Shown here piece by piece: positions 10,864-19,365 of a DNA stretch of 64,000 nt. The position numbers and the translations under genes are program-made. The first letter of the stretch is position 1. Every line of letters starts with the position of its first letter. The stretch spans positions 62,001 through 126,000 of the forward strand of contig NZ_AQWM01000005.1 of assembly GCF_000376105.1 (NCBI RefSeq). Reading direction: 5' to 3'. Below the pieces are notes generated by a model. The model was not told the DNA's origin. It ran no database searches and saw only the letters and a list, made by a program, of their open reading frames with translations. Source of the DNA: Asticcacaulis benevestitus DSM 16100 = ATCC BAA-896. GTDB taxonomy: Bacteria; Pseudomonadota; Alphaproteobacteria; Caulobacterales; Caulobacteraceae.

Positions 10864-11226
10864 CTATTCGGTGTAGTTGCTTTCAATCGACGCCACGATG
10901 GCGGCCGGGCGCACCAGCTTGGAAATTTCGACCTTGCCATCAACGACGCGGGCCGCGCCATCCACAGCGTAGGCGCCCTTGTCGTTGATATAGTTGTAGG
11001 TGAAGTTGGCGGTCAGCACGCCCTTGGTGACTTCGCAATCCTGCACCTTGATCAGGCGCTTGTGTTGCGCGGGGACCTTGTCGCGGATCTGCGAGGCGAC
11101 GGCATCGGCGATGCTCTGGCCAGCAGCGGCTTCGGTCTTTTGTTCACAGCCAGCAAAAGCCTGTGCTGCGGTCAGGGAAAGCGCCAGGGTCAGGCCGGTG
11201 ATGAGAAGGGGAGTCTTGAAGGACAT
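10864..11226 (-). CDS. Small exported protein of unknown function, possible lipoprotein
   Basis: I do not recognise this 120-residue protein. It has a signal peptide (MSFKTPLLITGLTLALSLTA). Cleavage could occur after AAQA, or the segment AFAGC could act as a non-standard lipobox with Cys modified. The mature domain contains two further regions, VQDCEVTKGVLTANFTYNY and AYAVDGAARVVDGKVEIS, that look like beta strands. ATG 11226 has GTGAG upstream. It ends at a bidirectional terminator. Confidence 0.65.
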   Translation of the reverse strand: MSFKTPLLITGLTLALSLTAAQAFAGCEQKTEAAAGQSIADAVASQIRDKVPAQHKRLIKVQDCEVTKGVLTANFTYNYINDKGAYAVDGAARVVDGKVEISKLVRPAAIVASIESNYTE

Positions 11227-11295
11227 AGGACACACTCACAGTTTGAGACAAAGCTCCATCTGGAACGATGGTAGCGCTCACATAGTGACTCACAA

Positions 11296-11309
11296 TGACA
11301 ACGCTGTCA
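11296..11309. other. Short inverted repeat upstream of the exported-protein gene
   Basis: TGACA-ACGC-TGTCA lies about 70 bases upstream of the exported-protein ATG at 11226 and 55 bases beyond the gpsA stop. It may be an operator or the weak gpsA terminator. No T run follows it. Confidence 0.25.
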
Positions 11310-11363
11310 TCATGGAATATTGCGTTGCAACATTTTGTGATTGTATACGATTTATGGTGTGTT

Positions 11364-12371
11364 TTACGCTCGTTCGGACTTCAACGGGCGCGACAACAGA
11401 GCGTCGATAGCGGTGGCGACGCACATATCGCCGCTCAGCACCGCATTGACCGCTTCGCAGATCGGCAGTTCCGTCTCGAACTTGCGGCCAAGATCGACCA
11501 CAGCCGGCGCGGACTGTACGCCTTCGGCAACCGATACCTTGCCGGCCAGGGCTTCTTCGAGCGTCTGCCCCTGCCCCAGCGCCAGCCCTACGCTCATATT
11601 GCGCGATTGCGGCGACGAGCAGGTCAGGACCAAATCGCCCAGTCCGCACAGGCCCGACATGGTCTCGAAACGCGCGCCCAGCGCCATGGCCATGCGCGAC
11701 ATCTCGGCGAAACCGCGTGTGATCAGGGCGGCGTGGGCGTTACGCCCCAGCCCCTTGCCCTCGGCGATGCCGCAGGCGATGGCGATAACGTTCTTGATGG
11801 CGCCACCGGCTTCGGCGCCGATCAGGTCGGTCGATTTATAGGGACGGAAGGTCGGACCGGCGAGTGTTGCGGCAATGCGCGCGCCCAGGGCTGCGTCCGC
11901 GCAGGCGATGGTAACCGCCGACGGCAGGCCTTGCGCCACTTCGCGGGCGAAGTTCGGACCGGCCAGTACACCGGCGACGGCTTCGGGCAGGACGGCTTCC
12001 AGAACCTCGGTCATCAGGCAGTCGGTGCCGCGTTCGACCCCCTTGGCGCACAGGACGATCGGCAGGCCGGCGCGGACATAGGGTTTGAAGGCGGTGAGCG
12101 TGGCGCGCATATGCTGCGCCGGCGGCACGGCCAGAATCAGGTCGCATTCCGCCAGATCGGCCAGATCGGTGGTGGCAGTGATATCGGCGGAGAGCGTCAC
12201 ACCACCGAGATAAAGGCTGTTTTCGCGGCTGTTGTTGACCGAGGCGACCACCTCGGCTTCACGGGCGTGCAGCAGAACCTGATTGCCGCCGAGCGTCGAG
12301 ACCTGCGCCAGAGCCGTGCCCCAGGCACCGGCGCCGATCACGCCGACCTTTTTAAATGTCTGAACCGTCAC
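11364..12371 (-). CDS. gpsA: NAD(P)+-dependent glycerol-3-phosphate dehydrogenase
   Basis: Reduces dihydroxyacetone phosphate to sn-glycerol-3-phosphate for phospholipid synthesis. The 335-residue length is normal. The Rossmann motif is [15 protein letters not shown] at the N-terminus. The substrate and catalytic lysines are in [13 protein letters not shown] and [14 protein letters not shown]. The start is GTG 12371, which overlaps the tsaD stop in a GTGA arrangement, so the gene is translationally coupled to tsaD. The tsaD-gpsA pairing is common in alphaproteobacteria. Confidence 0.96.
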   Translation of the reverse strand: MTVQTFKKVGVIGAGAWGTALAQVSTLGGNQVLLHAREAEVVASVNNSRENSLYLGGVTLSADITATTDLADLAECDLILAVPPAQHMRATLTAFKPYVRAGLPIVLCAKGVERGTDCLMTEVLEAVLPEAVAGVLAGPNFAREVAQGLPSAVTIACADAALGARIAATLAGPTFRPYKSTDLIGAEAGGAIKNVIAIACGIAEGKGLGRNAHAALITRGFAEMSRMAMALGARFETMSGLCGLGDLVLTCSSPQSRNMSVGLALGQGQTLEEALAGKVSVAEGVQSAPAVVDLGRKFETELPICEAVNAVLSGDMCVATAIDALLSRPLKSERA

Positions 12372-13477
12372 GCTTTCGCTCCCTTGCGGCCGGAATATTT
12401 ATGGATCGGCGCGTTGGCGGCGCTGACCTCATCGAGTGGCCAGCGTGGCCGCGCGATCGTGCTCATGCCCGAGGCTGTATCGGGGAGCGCACCTTTGCCC
12501 AGCTTTTGATAATGTTCAAGACCCGCCAGGGCGATCATGGCTGCATTATCGGTGCAGTATTTCAGCGGTGGTGCTTTCAGTGTGAAACCGTGCTTTTGCG
12601 CGATGGCCGTCAGGGCTGTGCGCAGCGCCTGATTGGCCGCTACACCGCCGGCCACCACGAAGGCGGGATCGGCAACATCAGTCTGTTCGCGGAAAAGCTT
12701 CATGGCGCGTTCGGAGCGCTCGACCAGTTGGCGGGCGATGGCCGCCTGCACACCCGCACACAGATCGGCGCGGTCCTGCTCGGTCTTGACGTGCTCGTAG
12801 GCGATCATGGCAGCGGCGGTCTTGAGCCCCGAAAAGGAAAAATCACAGTCCTTGCGGCCCAGCAGGGCGCGCGGCAGGGTGAAGCGCGCGGCGTCGCCGG
12901 TTTTCGCGCAGGCCTCAAGCGCCGGGCCGCCGGGATAGCCGAGACCCAGCACCTTGGCTATCTTGTCGAAGGCCTCGCCGGCGGCATCGTCGATCGTGGT
13001 GCCGAGGCGTTCATAGTCGCCGACCCCCTTGACGCTCAGAAGCTGGCAATGGCCGCCGGAGATCAACAGCAGCAGGAAGGGGAACGCGACGTCTTCGGTC
13101 AGGCGGGCGGAGAGCGCATGACCTTCGAGGTGGTTGATGCCGATGAGCGGCAAACCGCGCGCCAGGGCGAAACCCTTGGCGAACGACAGCCCGACCATAA
13201 CGCCGCCGATCAGACCGGGGCCGGAAGTGGCGGCCACCAGATCAAGCGGCGGATGGCCGGCGTCTTCCAGCGCCTGACGGGCGAGATCATCGATGGTTTC
13301 GACGTGGCTGCGTGCGGCGATTTCGGGCACCACGCCGCCATAGGCCTTGTGCTGCATCACCTGCGAGTGGATCACCGAAGAGAGGACATGCGTGCCCGCG
13401 TCATCGCGGCGCACCACGGCCACGGCGGTTTCGTCGCAACTCGATTCGATACCCAATACGGTTATGTCTGGTGTCAT
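12368..13477 (-). CDS. tsaD: tRNA N6-adenosine threonylcarbamoyltransferase TsaD
   Basis: Catalytic subunit for N6-threonylcarbamoyladenosine at A37 of ANN-decoding tRNAs, working with TsaB, TsaC and TsaE. The 369 residues begin [17 protein letters not shown], the hallmark ASKHA-type nucleotide motif. Metal-binding His residues are in [10 protein letters not shown], and GGHCQLL and GGPALEACA are also conserved. The reading frame stays open upstream to 14122 across hemC, but family alignment fixes the ATG at 13477. The gene is divergent from hemC with an 82-base shared upstream region. Confidence 0.97.
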   Translation of the reverse strand: MTPDITVLGIESSCDETAVAVVRRDDAGTHVLSSVIHSQVMQHKAYGGVVPEIAARSHVETIDDLARQALEDAGHPPLDLVAATSGPGLIGGVMVGLSFAKGFALARGLPLIGINHLEGHALSARLTEDVAFPFLLLLISGGHCQLLSVKGVGDYERLGTTIDDAAGEAFDKIAKVLGLGYPGGPALEACAKTGDAARFTLPRALLGRKDCDFSFSGLKTAAAMIAYEHVKTEQDRADLCAGVQAAIARQLVERSERAMKLFREQTDVADPAFVVAGGVAANQALRTALTAIAQKHGFTLKAPPLKYCTDNAAMIALAGLEHYQKLGKGALPDTASGMSTIARPRWPLDEVSAANAPIHKYSGRKGAKA

Positions 13478-13559
13478 AGTGGCTCTTAACACCCCGTCAT
13501 ATAGTCGCACGTCAAGTGTTTTGCATTGAATGGCGGCGATAAAGTGGTAGGAACCGCTT
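13478..13559. promoter_or_regulatory. Shared divergent promoter region of tsaD and hemC
   Basis: The 82 bases between the two start codons must hold both promoters. I could not assign confident -10/-35 pairs. The region is more AT-rich than the genes on both sides. Confidence 0.5.
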
Positions 13560-14501
13560 ATGAGCAAACTGAAAATAGGTACACGCGGATCAAAACTGGC
13601 CCTGACCCAGTGCGGCTGGGTGCAAAGACAGATCGTCGCCGCGATGGGCGATGACCCGGCAAGAGCCGATGACATCGCGCCTCTGGTCATCATTTCCACC
13701 GCCGGAGACCGCATCCAGGATCGACGCCTGATCGAAGCCGGCGGCAAGCAACTCTTCACCAAGGAGATCGAGGACGCCCTTTTGCGCGGCGACATCGATC
13801 TGGCTGTCCATTCGCTGAAGGATATGCCGGCGGCCGAGATTCCCGGCCTGTCGCTGGGCGCCATCCCCGTGCGCGAAGACCCGCGCGACGCCTTCCTGAG
13901 CCCCAAATATACCAGCCTCGCCGACCTGCCGCACGGCGCGAAGCTCGGCACGGCCAGTCTGCGCCGACAGGCGCAAGCGCTGAACCAGCGCCCCGATCTT
14001 GACATCGTCATGGTGCGCGGCAATGTCGATACGCGCCTGAAAAAGCTCGAAGACGGCCTGTGTGACGCCCTGTTGCTGGCGTCTGCCGGTCTGAACCGGC
14101 TCGGCCTGTCGCACCACATCAAGTCCTATATCGACGCCGATCTGTACGCCTCGGCCCCCGGCCAGGGCGCGCTGGCCATCCAGTGCCGCACCGAAGATCT
14201 GGACAAGCCGTGGCTGCTGGCCCTGCACCACGAAGAGACGTACCTGCTTATTCACGCCGAGCGCGGCGCACTGGAAGCGCTCGAAGCCTCGTGCCGAACG
14301 GCGGTCGGGGCCTATGCCACGATCAGCGGCGACGAGATGCACCTGTTCGTCGAGGCCCTCAGCGCCGATGGCAAGACACGCTGGCAAAGGCGCGGCATCC
14401 TGAAACACCCGACCAGCCAGACCGCGCGTGACCTGGGCCTGCGCCTCGGCGAAGAGATCAAGGCCGAAGCGGGCCCCGACCTCATTCAGATTGGCGGCTG
14501 A
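13560..14501 (+). CDS. hemC: Porphobilinogen deaminase (hydroxymethylbilane synthase)
   Basis: Polymerises four porphobilinogens into hydroxymethylbilane, the third common step of tetrapyrrole synthesis. The 313 residues include the N-terminal IGTRGSKLALTQ motif, HSLKDMP with the catalytic Asp segment, and C245 in LEASCRTAVGAY, which carries the dipyrromethane cofactor. It begins an operon with hemD, the mitofilin-like gene and the HemY-like gene, with overlapping or nearly touching ends. Confidence 0.97.
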   Translation: MSKLKIGTRGSKLALTQCGWVQRQIVAAMGDDPARADDIAPLVIISTAGDRIQDRRLIEAGGKQLFTKEIEDALLRGDIDLAVHSLKDMPAAEIPGLSLGAIPVREDPRDAFLSPKYTSLADLPHGAKLGTASLRRQAQALNQRPDLDIVMVRGNVDTRLKKLEDGLCDALLLASAGLNRLGLSHHIKSYIDADLYASAPGQGALAIQCRTEDLDKPWLLALHHEETYLLIHAERGALEALEASCRTAVGAYATISGDEMHLFVEALSADGKTRWQRRGILKHPTSQTARDLGLRLGEEIKAEAGPDLIQIGG

Positions 14502-14502
14502 A

Positions 14503-15255
14503 GTGACAAAATCAGCCACGCCACTCGTTTGGGTTACCCGCACGCCAGAGGGGGCACGACGGACGGCCCGCGCCATCGAGGCCAAGGGCTTTGCCACCTT
14601 TGTGGCACCTGTGCTCAAGATCCAGCCGCTCAAGCCGATCATCGATCCACACAGCTTCGATGCTCTGATCATCACCAGCCGCAATGGCCTCAATGCCTTT
14701 AGCGCGCTATGCAGCCGCCGTGCGCTCACCGTCTGGTGCGTCGGCGAATCCACCGCCGACGCCGCCCGCGAAAAGAAGTTCCAGCGCGTGATCTCGGCCG
14801 GCGGCAATGTCCATACCCTGACCGACCGCATCCGTGGCGAGGCCGACAAGCGCACACGCCTGCTCTATGCCGCGCCACGCGAACCGGCCTCGGCCATGAG
14901 CGAAACCCTGCAAGCCGAAGGCTTCCGGATCAGCGAAGTCGCGGTCTATGAGACGCAATACGTCTTGCCGCGCTTTACGCCCGCCGATCTGGAGCGCATG
15001 CGCTTTATTCTGGTCCAGTCACCCAAGGCCGGCCGCGCCATCGCCGAGGCGCTAATTGCCTATCACGATAAACTTTGCTTTCCCAAGATCACCTTTATCT
15101 GTATTTCTGAAGCGGCATGGCAGGGTGTGAAGCGCGGCTTGCGCGACAGTGCTGCACCGGAGATCAGGGACGCGCTTGAAGCGGGCCTGAACCGGCGCAT
15201 CGCCGCCACCCCGACCGAAGGTGCCATGCTGGATGTGATGACAGACGTAACGTAG
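14503..15255 (+). CDS. hemD: Uroporphyrinogen-III synthase
   Basis: Cyclises hydroxymethylbilane to uroporphyrinogen III with inversion of ring D. The 250-residue length fits. HemD sequences are poorly conserved, but the LVWVTRTPEGARRTA start, LIITSRNGLNAF, VGESTADAA and the C-terminal LVQSPKAGR (substrate-loop region) are recognisable, and the position after hemC is decisive. GTG 14503 begins one base after the hemC stop. An in-frame TTG at 14491, inside hemC, is a possible alternative start. Confidence 0.9.
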   Translation: MTKSATPLVWVTRTPEGARRTARAIEAKGFATFVAPVLKIQPLKPIIDPHSFDALIITSRNGLNAFSALCSRRALTVWCVGESTADAAREKKFQRVISAGGNVHTLTDRIRGEADKRTRLLYAAPREPASAMSETLQAEGFRISEVAVYETQYVLPRFTPADLERMRFILVQSPKAGRAIAEALIAYHDKLCFPKITFICISEAAWQGVKRGLRDSAAPEIRDALEAGLNRRIAATPTEGAMLDVMTDVT

Positions 15256-15263
15256 GGCAGATC

Positions 15264-16235
15264 ATGAGCGAACCACTTGATTCCACACTCTCAGGTGAAA
15301 CTCTCGACCAGGAGTTTGCAGCGGAAGACGCGCATCGCAAGGACGCCGCGAAAATGACGCGCGTGTTCCTGCTGTTCGCGGCCCCACTGGTTATCATGAT
15401 CGCCATCGTCATAGCGGCGGTCGCGTTCAAAATGTCTCAGGATTCCAGGGCGATCGTAGCAACAGCGACGCCCGCCGCCAGCGCACCGGCTGTGGCGGCC
15501 TCCGATCCGCAGAAAGACGCTCAGATTGCCGCCCTGCAAAGCCAGATCGCCGCCCTGCAAGGCCAGCTTCATCCCGCTGAGGCCACGGCACCTGCTCAAC
15601 CGCTCTATACCGCCGATCCAACCGCCCTCTCCCAGCTTTCAGCGCGTCTCGATCGCGTCGAGGCCAACCAGCAGGCGCTGGCCAAGGCGGCGGCCTCTGC
15701 CTTTGCCGCCCGCACCCTGCAGCAGGCCGCCCGCACCGAACAGCCCTTCCTGTCGGAACTGGCCGTGGTCGAAGCCGGCATTGATGATCCAAGCCTGGTG
15801 ACGGCCTTGCGTCCCTACGCCGAAAAGGGCGTGCCGAGCGAAGTCACCCTGGCGGTCAAATTCCCCGCCGTGGCGGCCCGCGCCAACAGCGCCGTTCAGG
15901 CCGATGACGGCAAGGACGACCTCTTTAGCCAACTGAGACATGCGCTTGGTGGCTTTATCTCCATCCGCCGCACAGATGACATCAAGGGACAAGGGGCTGA
16001 CGCCATTCTGCAACGCGCCGAAATCCGGCTGAACAACGGCGACCTCAAGGGCGCCGTCGCCTATCTCAACACCCTGTCGCCGGCCGCTCAAAAAGCGCTT
16101 TCGCCGTGGATCGATCAGGCCCGCGCCCGTGTGCTGGTCGATGACATCACGCGCCATATCTCGGAAAGCGCGCTCAATCGCCTGAGCCAGACGACCGCGA
16201 CCGATACCCCCTTGCGCAACGGAGGCGTGCTTTGA
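15264..16235 (+). CDS. Mitofilin-like (COG4223) inner-membrane protein
   Basis: The 323 residues have a charged N-terminus, one TM helix (about 32-56), an Ala/Pro-rich linker, and an Ala/Gln-rich coiled coil (about 80-150, including AALQSQIAALQGQL). The C-terminal helical region is the part related to mitochondrial Mic60. Alphaproteobacterial homologues sit next to the hem genes and are thought to shape intracytoplasmic membranes or contact the outer membrane; here this is inferred from layout and position. It precedes the HemY-like gene, whose TTG start overlaps this gene's stop. Confidence 0.8.
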   Translation: MSEPLDSTLSGETLDQEFAAEDAHRKDAAKMTRVFLLFAAPLVIMIAIVIAAVAFKMSQDSRAIVATATPAASAPAVAASDPQKDAQIAALQSQIAALQGQLHPAEATAPAQPLYTADPTALSQLSARLDRVEANQQALAKAAASAFAARTLQQAARTEQPFLSELAVVEAGIDDPSLVTALRPYAEKGVPSEVTLAVKFPAVAARANSAVQADDGKDDLFSQLRHALGGFISIRRTDDIKGQGADAILQRAEIRLNNGDLKGAVAYLNTLSPAAQKALSPWIDQARARVLVDDITRHISESALNRLSQTTATDTPLRNGGVL

Positions 16236-17782
16236 TCCGTTCGTTTCTGATCCTGCTCGGCATCACCACGCTGGTTGCCCTGACGATCGCCGGTATTTCG
16301 GACGCCGGCACGGCCAGCCTGAACTGGCTCAGCTACCGCGTCGATACCTCGGCGGCGGCGGCCGTCATTATCATCGGCGTGCTGGCCTTCTGCGCCGTCA
16401 CCTTCTGGAACGTCGCTTTGTGGCTGTCGCGTTCGCCGCAACGCGCCGAGCGCGCCCGTGCCGCCACCCGCCGCAAACAGGGTGACGAAACCCTGACCCG
16501 CGGTTTCCTGAGCGTGGCCAGCGGTGATGGCAATGAAGCCCGCCGTCACGCCGCCAAGGCGCTCGATCTGTGTGATAATATCGTGCTGGTACGGATATTA
16601 AGCGCCATGGCCGCCGAAGAAGCCGGTGATGACGTCGCTACCAAAACCGCCTACAGCGCCATGCTCAATGTGCCCGAACTCAAGCTGGCCGGCCTCAAAG
16701 GCCTGATGCAACTGGCGAAAAGTCAGGGCGAAAAGGCCGAAGCGGTCAAGCTTGCCACCGAGGCCTATAACCAGCCGCGCCCGACCATGTGGGCCTTTGA
16801 GACCCTGTTCGAGGCCCGTCTTGAGGCCGGTGAATGGGCGGAGGCGCTCGACCTGATCGAAAGCGCGCTGAACCGCAAGCTGATCTCGCCGATCTTCTCC
16901 GAACGCGCCAAGGCCTCGCTGATGGCCGCGTCCGCAGCCCGCCTCGAAGCCTCAGAAGACGCCACCGTGCGTGATCAGGCGCTCGATTACGCCCAGCGCG
17001 CCGCCAAGCTGCAGCCCGGCTTTACCCCCGCCGCGCTGATCGCCGCCCGCCTTTTGACCCGCGCCAAGAAGCTTGGCCGCGCCGAGGATGTGCTCGAAGC
17101 CGCCTGGGGTGCCCATCCGCACCCGGCCATCTGGCTGACCTACCGCGATCTGGTGTCGAGCGAAACGCCGAAGGAGCGCGCACGCCGCCTGATCGGGCTG
17201 GTCGACCGCAATCCGAAACACCGCGAAAGCCGCATCCTCCAGCTCGAACGCGCCTTGCTTAATGCCGCCCGCCCCGAGATCACCGCTGCCATAGCGGCCC
17301 TGGCCGAAGACGCCACTGAGGACAAGCTGACCAAGCGTATCGCCGGCCTTATGGCGCGTGGTGCGCAGGCCCTGGCCGACATGGACTCAGCCCGCACCTG
17401 GGTGGCGCAGGCCGCCATGGCCAAGGGTGAACCCGAATGGTCGGATATTGATGCCGAAGGCAAGGCATTCGCCTATAGCGCTTCTGACTGGAGCGACCTG
17501 ATCCTGACCTATGCCCGTAACGCCACCCTCGCCCATCCGCGTTATGAACGCGGTGAAAAGGGCCTGGCGGAAGTGCCGGATATGGCGTCGCGCTATGTGC
17601 CGTCGATGCCGTTTATCCGCGCCGCGCAAAAGCCGGCTGTCGGCAAGGTCAATCCTGTACCGCAGCCAGATGATCCCGGCGGTTTCGATGCCGCTATCAG
17701 CGGGCAGGATCTGGATGTGATTGAAGCTGCGCCCGGCAAGCCCGTCCGCACCCGCAAGGCCGCGCCCAAGGCGAGGAAATAG
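16232..17782 (+). CDS. hemY: HemY-like TPR membrane protein
   Basis: Inner-membrane protein with two N-terminal TM helices (about 3-24 and 40-62) and a long TPR-type helical region to about residue 440. The N-terminal signature of the HemY domain is visible (ALWLSRSPQRAERARAATRR, then ALDLCDN). It is not the protoporphyrinogen oxidase also called HemY. Its role in haem synthesis is unproven beyond conserved linkage. The start is TTG 16232, which overlaps the upstream TGA (TTGA) and has GGAGG six bases upstream. The 516-residue length includes a Lys/Arg-rich C-terminal tail. Confidence 0.85.
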   Translation: MIRSFLILLGITTLVALTIAGISDAGTASLNWLSYRVDTSAAAAVIIIGVLAFCAVTFWNVALWLSRSPQRAERARAATRRKQGDETLTRGFLSVASGDGNEARRHAAKALDLCDNIVLVRILSAMAAEEAGDDVATKTAYSAMLNVPELKLAGLKGLMQLAKSQGEKAEAVKLATEAYNQPRPTMWAFETLFEARLEAGEWAEALDLIESALNRKLISPIFSERAKASLMAASAARLEASEDATVRDQALDYAQRAAKLQPGFTPAALIAARLLTRAKKLGRAEDVLEAAWGAHPHPAIWLTYRDLVSSETPKERARRLIGLVDRNPKHRESRILQLERALLNAARPEITAAIAALAEDATEDKLTKRIAGLMARGAQALADMDSARTWVAQAAMAKGEPEWSDIDAEGKAFAYSASDWSDLILTYARNATLAHPRYERGEKGLAEVPDMASRYVPSMPFIRAAQKPAVGKVNPVPQPDDPGGFDAAISGQDLDVIEAAPGKPVRTRKAAPKARK

Positions 17783-17796
17783 CGTCTGGCGTTTGC

Positions 17797-18225
17797 CTAA
17801 ACCTTGCGCGCAGGCCTATCAGCATGCGAACCGACGCGATCGGTGCGACGACGCGATGGGCGCTGGCCCTGCATCGAGCGGCGCAGCGACAGCATGACCA
17901 AAGGCGCCATCACGAGTGCCACGCCCAGCGCGTCCGCCAGCCAGTCGGCGATATTGCCATCACGGCCCACCATAGCCTGAACCACCTCGACTAGACCACC
18001 AAGCGCCAGACAGGCCAGGGCCACATCCCACTTGCGGATCTTCGGCAGGGCCAGCAACGCCACCACCGTCAGGGCGTAGAAGGCCAGCGCATGGGCTTCC
18101 TTGTCAGTGAAGCCGACCTTTTGTTCGAGCCCGCTGAAAGGCCCAAACACCAGAACACCTATGGTTACGGTCAGAACCACAAGGCAGGTGCGGATCATGA
18201 AGGTCATGTTACGGGCGCGGGACAA
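17797..18225 (-). CDS. VanZ-like membrane protein
   Basis: The 142-residue protein has about four hydrophobic segments and the VanZ-like core: DKEAHALAFYAL after the first loop, GLVEVVQAMVGRDGNIADWLADALGV near the third helix. The function of such stand-alone VanZ-like proteins is unknown. TTG 18225 has GGAG seven bases upstream; ATG 18207 is an alternative without a ribosome site. The tail is Arg-rich. It converges with the HemY-like gene. Confidence 0.75.
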   Translation of the reverse strand: MSRARNMTFMIRTCLVVLTVTIGVLVFGPFSGLEQKVGFTDKEAHALAFYALTVVALLALPKIRKWDVALACLALGGLVEVVQAMVGRDGNIADWLADALGVALVMAPLVMLSLRRSMQGQRPSRRRTDRVGSHADRPARKV

Positions 18226-18363
18226 GGCGAAACTCCATCTGTTTAGGGTGTCATCTTACAGACGGGATGCGAAAACGCGGTGAAGAGACGTGGTTAAAAA
18301 GAATTTTGCTTGCGCGCCTGTTTCGGGCGCGTAGTCTCTTGTGAAACATCTCCGGAGCCTTTC

Positions 18364-19263
18364 ATGATCAAGCGTCTTCTTCTGACCGGCACCGCCGCTC
18401 TGTTACTTATGGGCGCCGCCCCGATCACCCAACAGGGAAGCGCCACGCAGGCCTCGCCGCAGGAGGTGCTCGACGCCGCCCCCGCCAGTGCCTGGACCGA
18501 TGTACAGTCCGACGATCTGGTGATCATGACGCTGGCCGATGGCTCCAAGGTCAGCTATCAGCTTGCCAGCGCGTTCGCGCCCGTGCACGTCGCCAATATC
18601 CGCCAGCTTGTGCGTTCGGGCTATTTCGACGGTGCCTCGATCATCCGCGTGCAGGACGCCTATGTCGTCCAGTGGGGTCGGGCCGATGACGACAAGACCG
18701 AGGCCAAGGGCATCAATGCCACCCCGCCGGCCGAATATGAGTTCGCCGCGCCCGGCGCCTTCAAGGCCCTGCCCTACCGCGATGCCTATGCCGAAAAGGT
18801 CGGCCATATCAAATCCTGGCCAGTGGCCAGTGATGGCAAGACGAACTGGCTGATCCATTGTTACGGCATGATCGGCGTGGCGCGCGACGTAGCGCCCGAC
18901 ACCGGCTCCGGCACGCAGCTCTATACAGTGATCGGCCACGCGCCGCGTCATCTTGATCGCAATCTCGCCGTGGTCGGGCGCGTGGTCGGCGGCATGGAAT
19001 TCCTCACCAACCGTCCGCGCGGTACAGAGGAGCTTGGCTTCTACAAGGACGACAGCCAGCGTATAAGGATCGTCTCGACGAAAATGGCCTCCGACCTGCC
19101 CATGGCAGAACGTCCGGCTTATCAGGTGATGGATAGCGACAGCCAGAGCTTCTCGGCGTGGGTCAAGGCGCGCGCCAACCGTTCGGGTGCGTTTTTTGTG
19201 CGTTCGGCCGGCGCGGTCGATATCTGCAACGCTCCGGCGCCGATTCGCCTGAAACCCATGTGA
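18364..19263 (+). CDS. Periplasmic cyclophilin-type peptidyl-prolyl isomerase
   Basis: Proline isomerase for envelope protein folding. The 299 residues start with a signal peptide (MIKRLLLTGTAALLLMGA). The cyclophilin domain starts near DDLVIMTLADG (about residue 52). DGASIIRVQDAYVVQWG matches the active-site strand, with the conserved catalytic Arg retained in IIRV but the usual FHR changed. The C-terminal 60 residues beyond the domain are unassigned. ATG 18364 has GGAG upstream. Confidence 0.85.
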   Translation: MIKRLLLTGTAALLLMGAAPITQQGSATQASPQEVLDAAPASAWTDVQSDDLVIMTLADGSKVSYQLASAFAPVHVANIRQLVRSGYFDGASIIRVQDAYVVQWGRADDDKTEAKGINATPPAEYEFAAPGAFKALPYRDAYAEKVGHIKSWPVASDGKTNWLIHCYGMIGVARDVAPDTGSGTQLYTVIGHAPRHLDRNLAVVGRVVGGMEFLTNRPRGTEELGFYKDDSQRIRIVSTKMASDLPMAERPAYQVMDSDSQSFSAWVKARANRSGAFFVRSAGAVDICNAPAPIRLKPM

Positions 19264-19365
19264 CCCTATACTAACTGATTATACATATAACGATGCTACC
19301 TTGAGCTGTCATAAGCCGCATCAGGCGGTGCAGGGACTTCGGAGCTTCCGGAGCATGGTATAGCG

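Noticed and set aside
13478-14122. N-terminal extension of tsaD into hemC
   Set aside because: The extension has no similarity to TsaD, which begins at the conserved [11 protein letters not shown] segment, and it would cover the hemC start.
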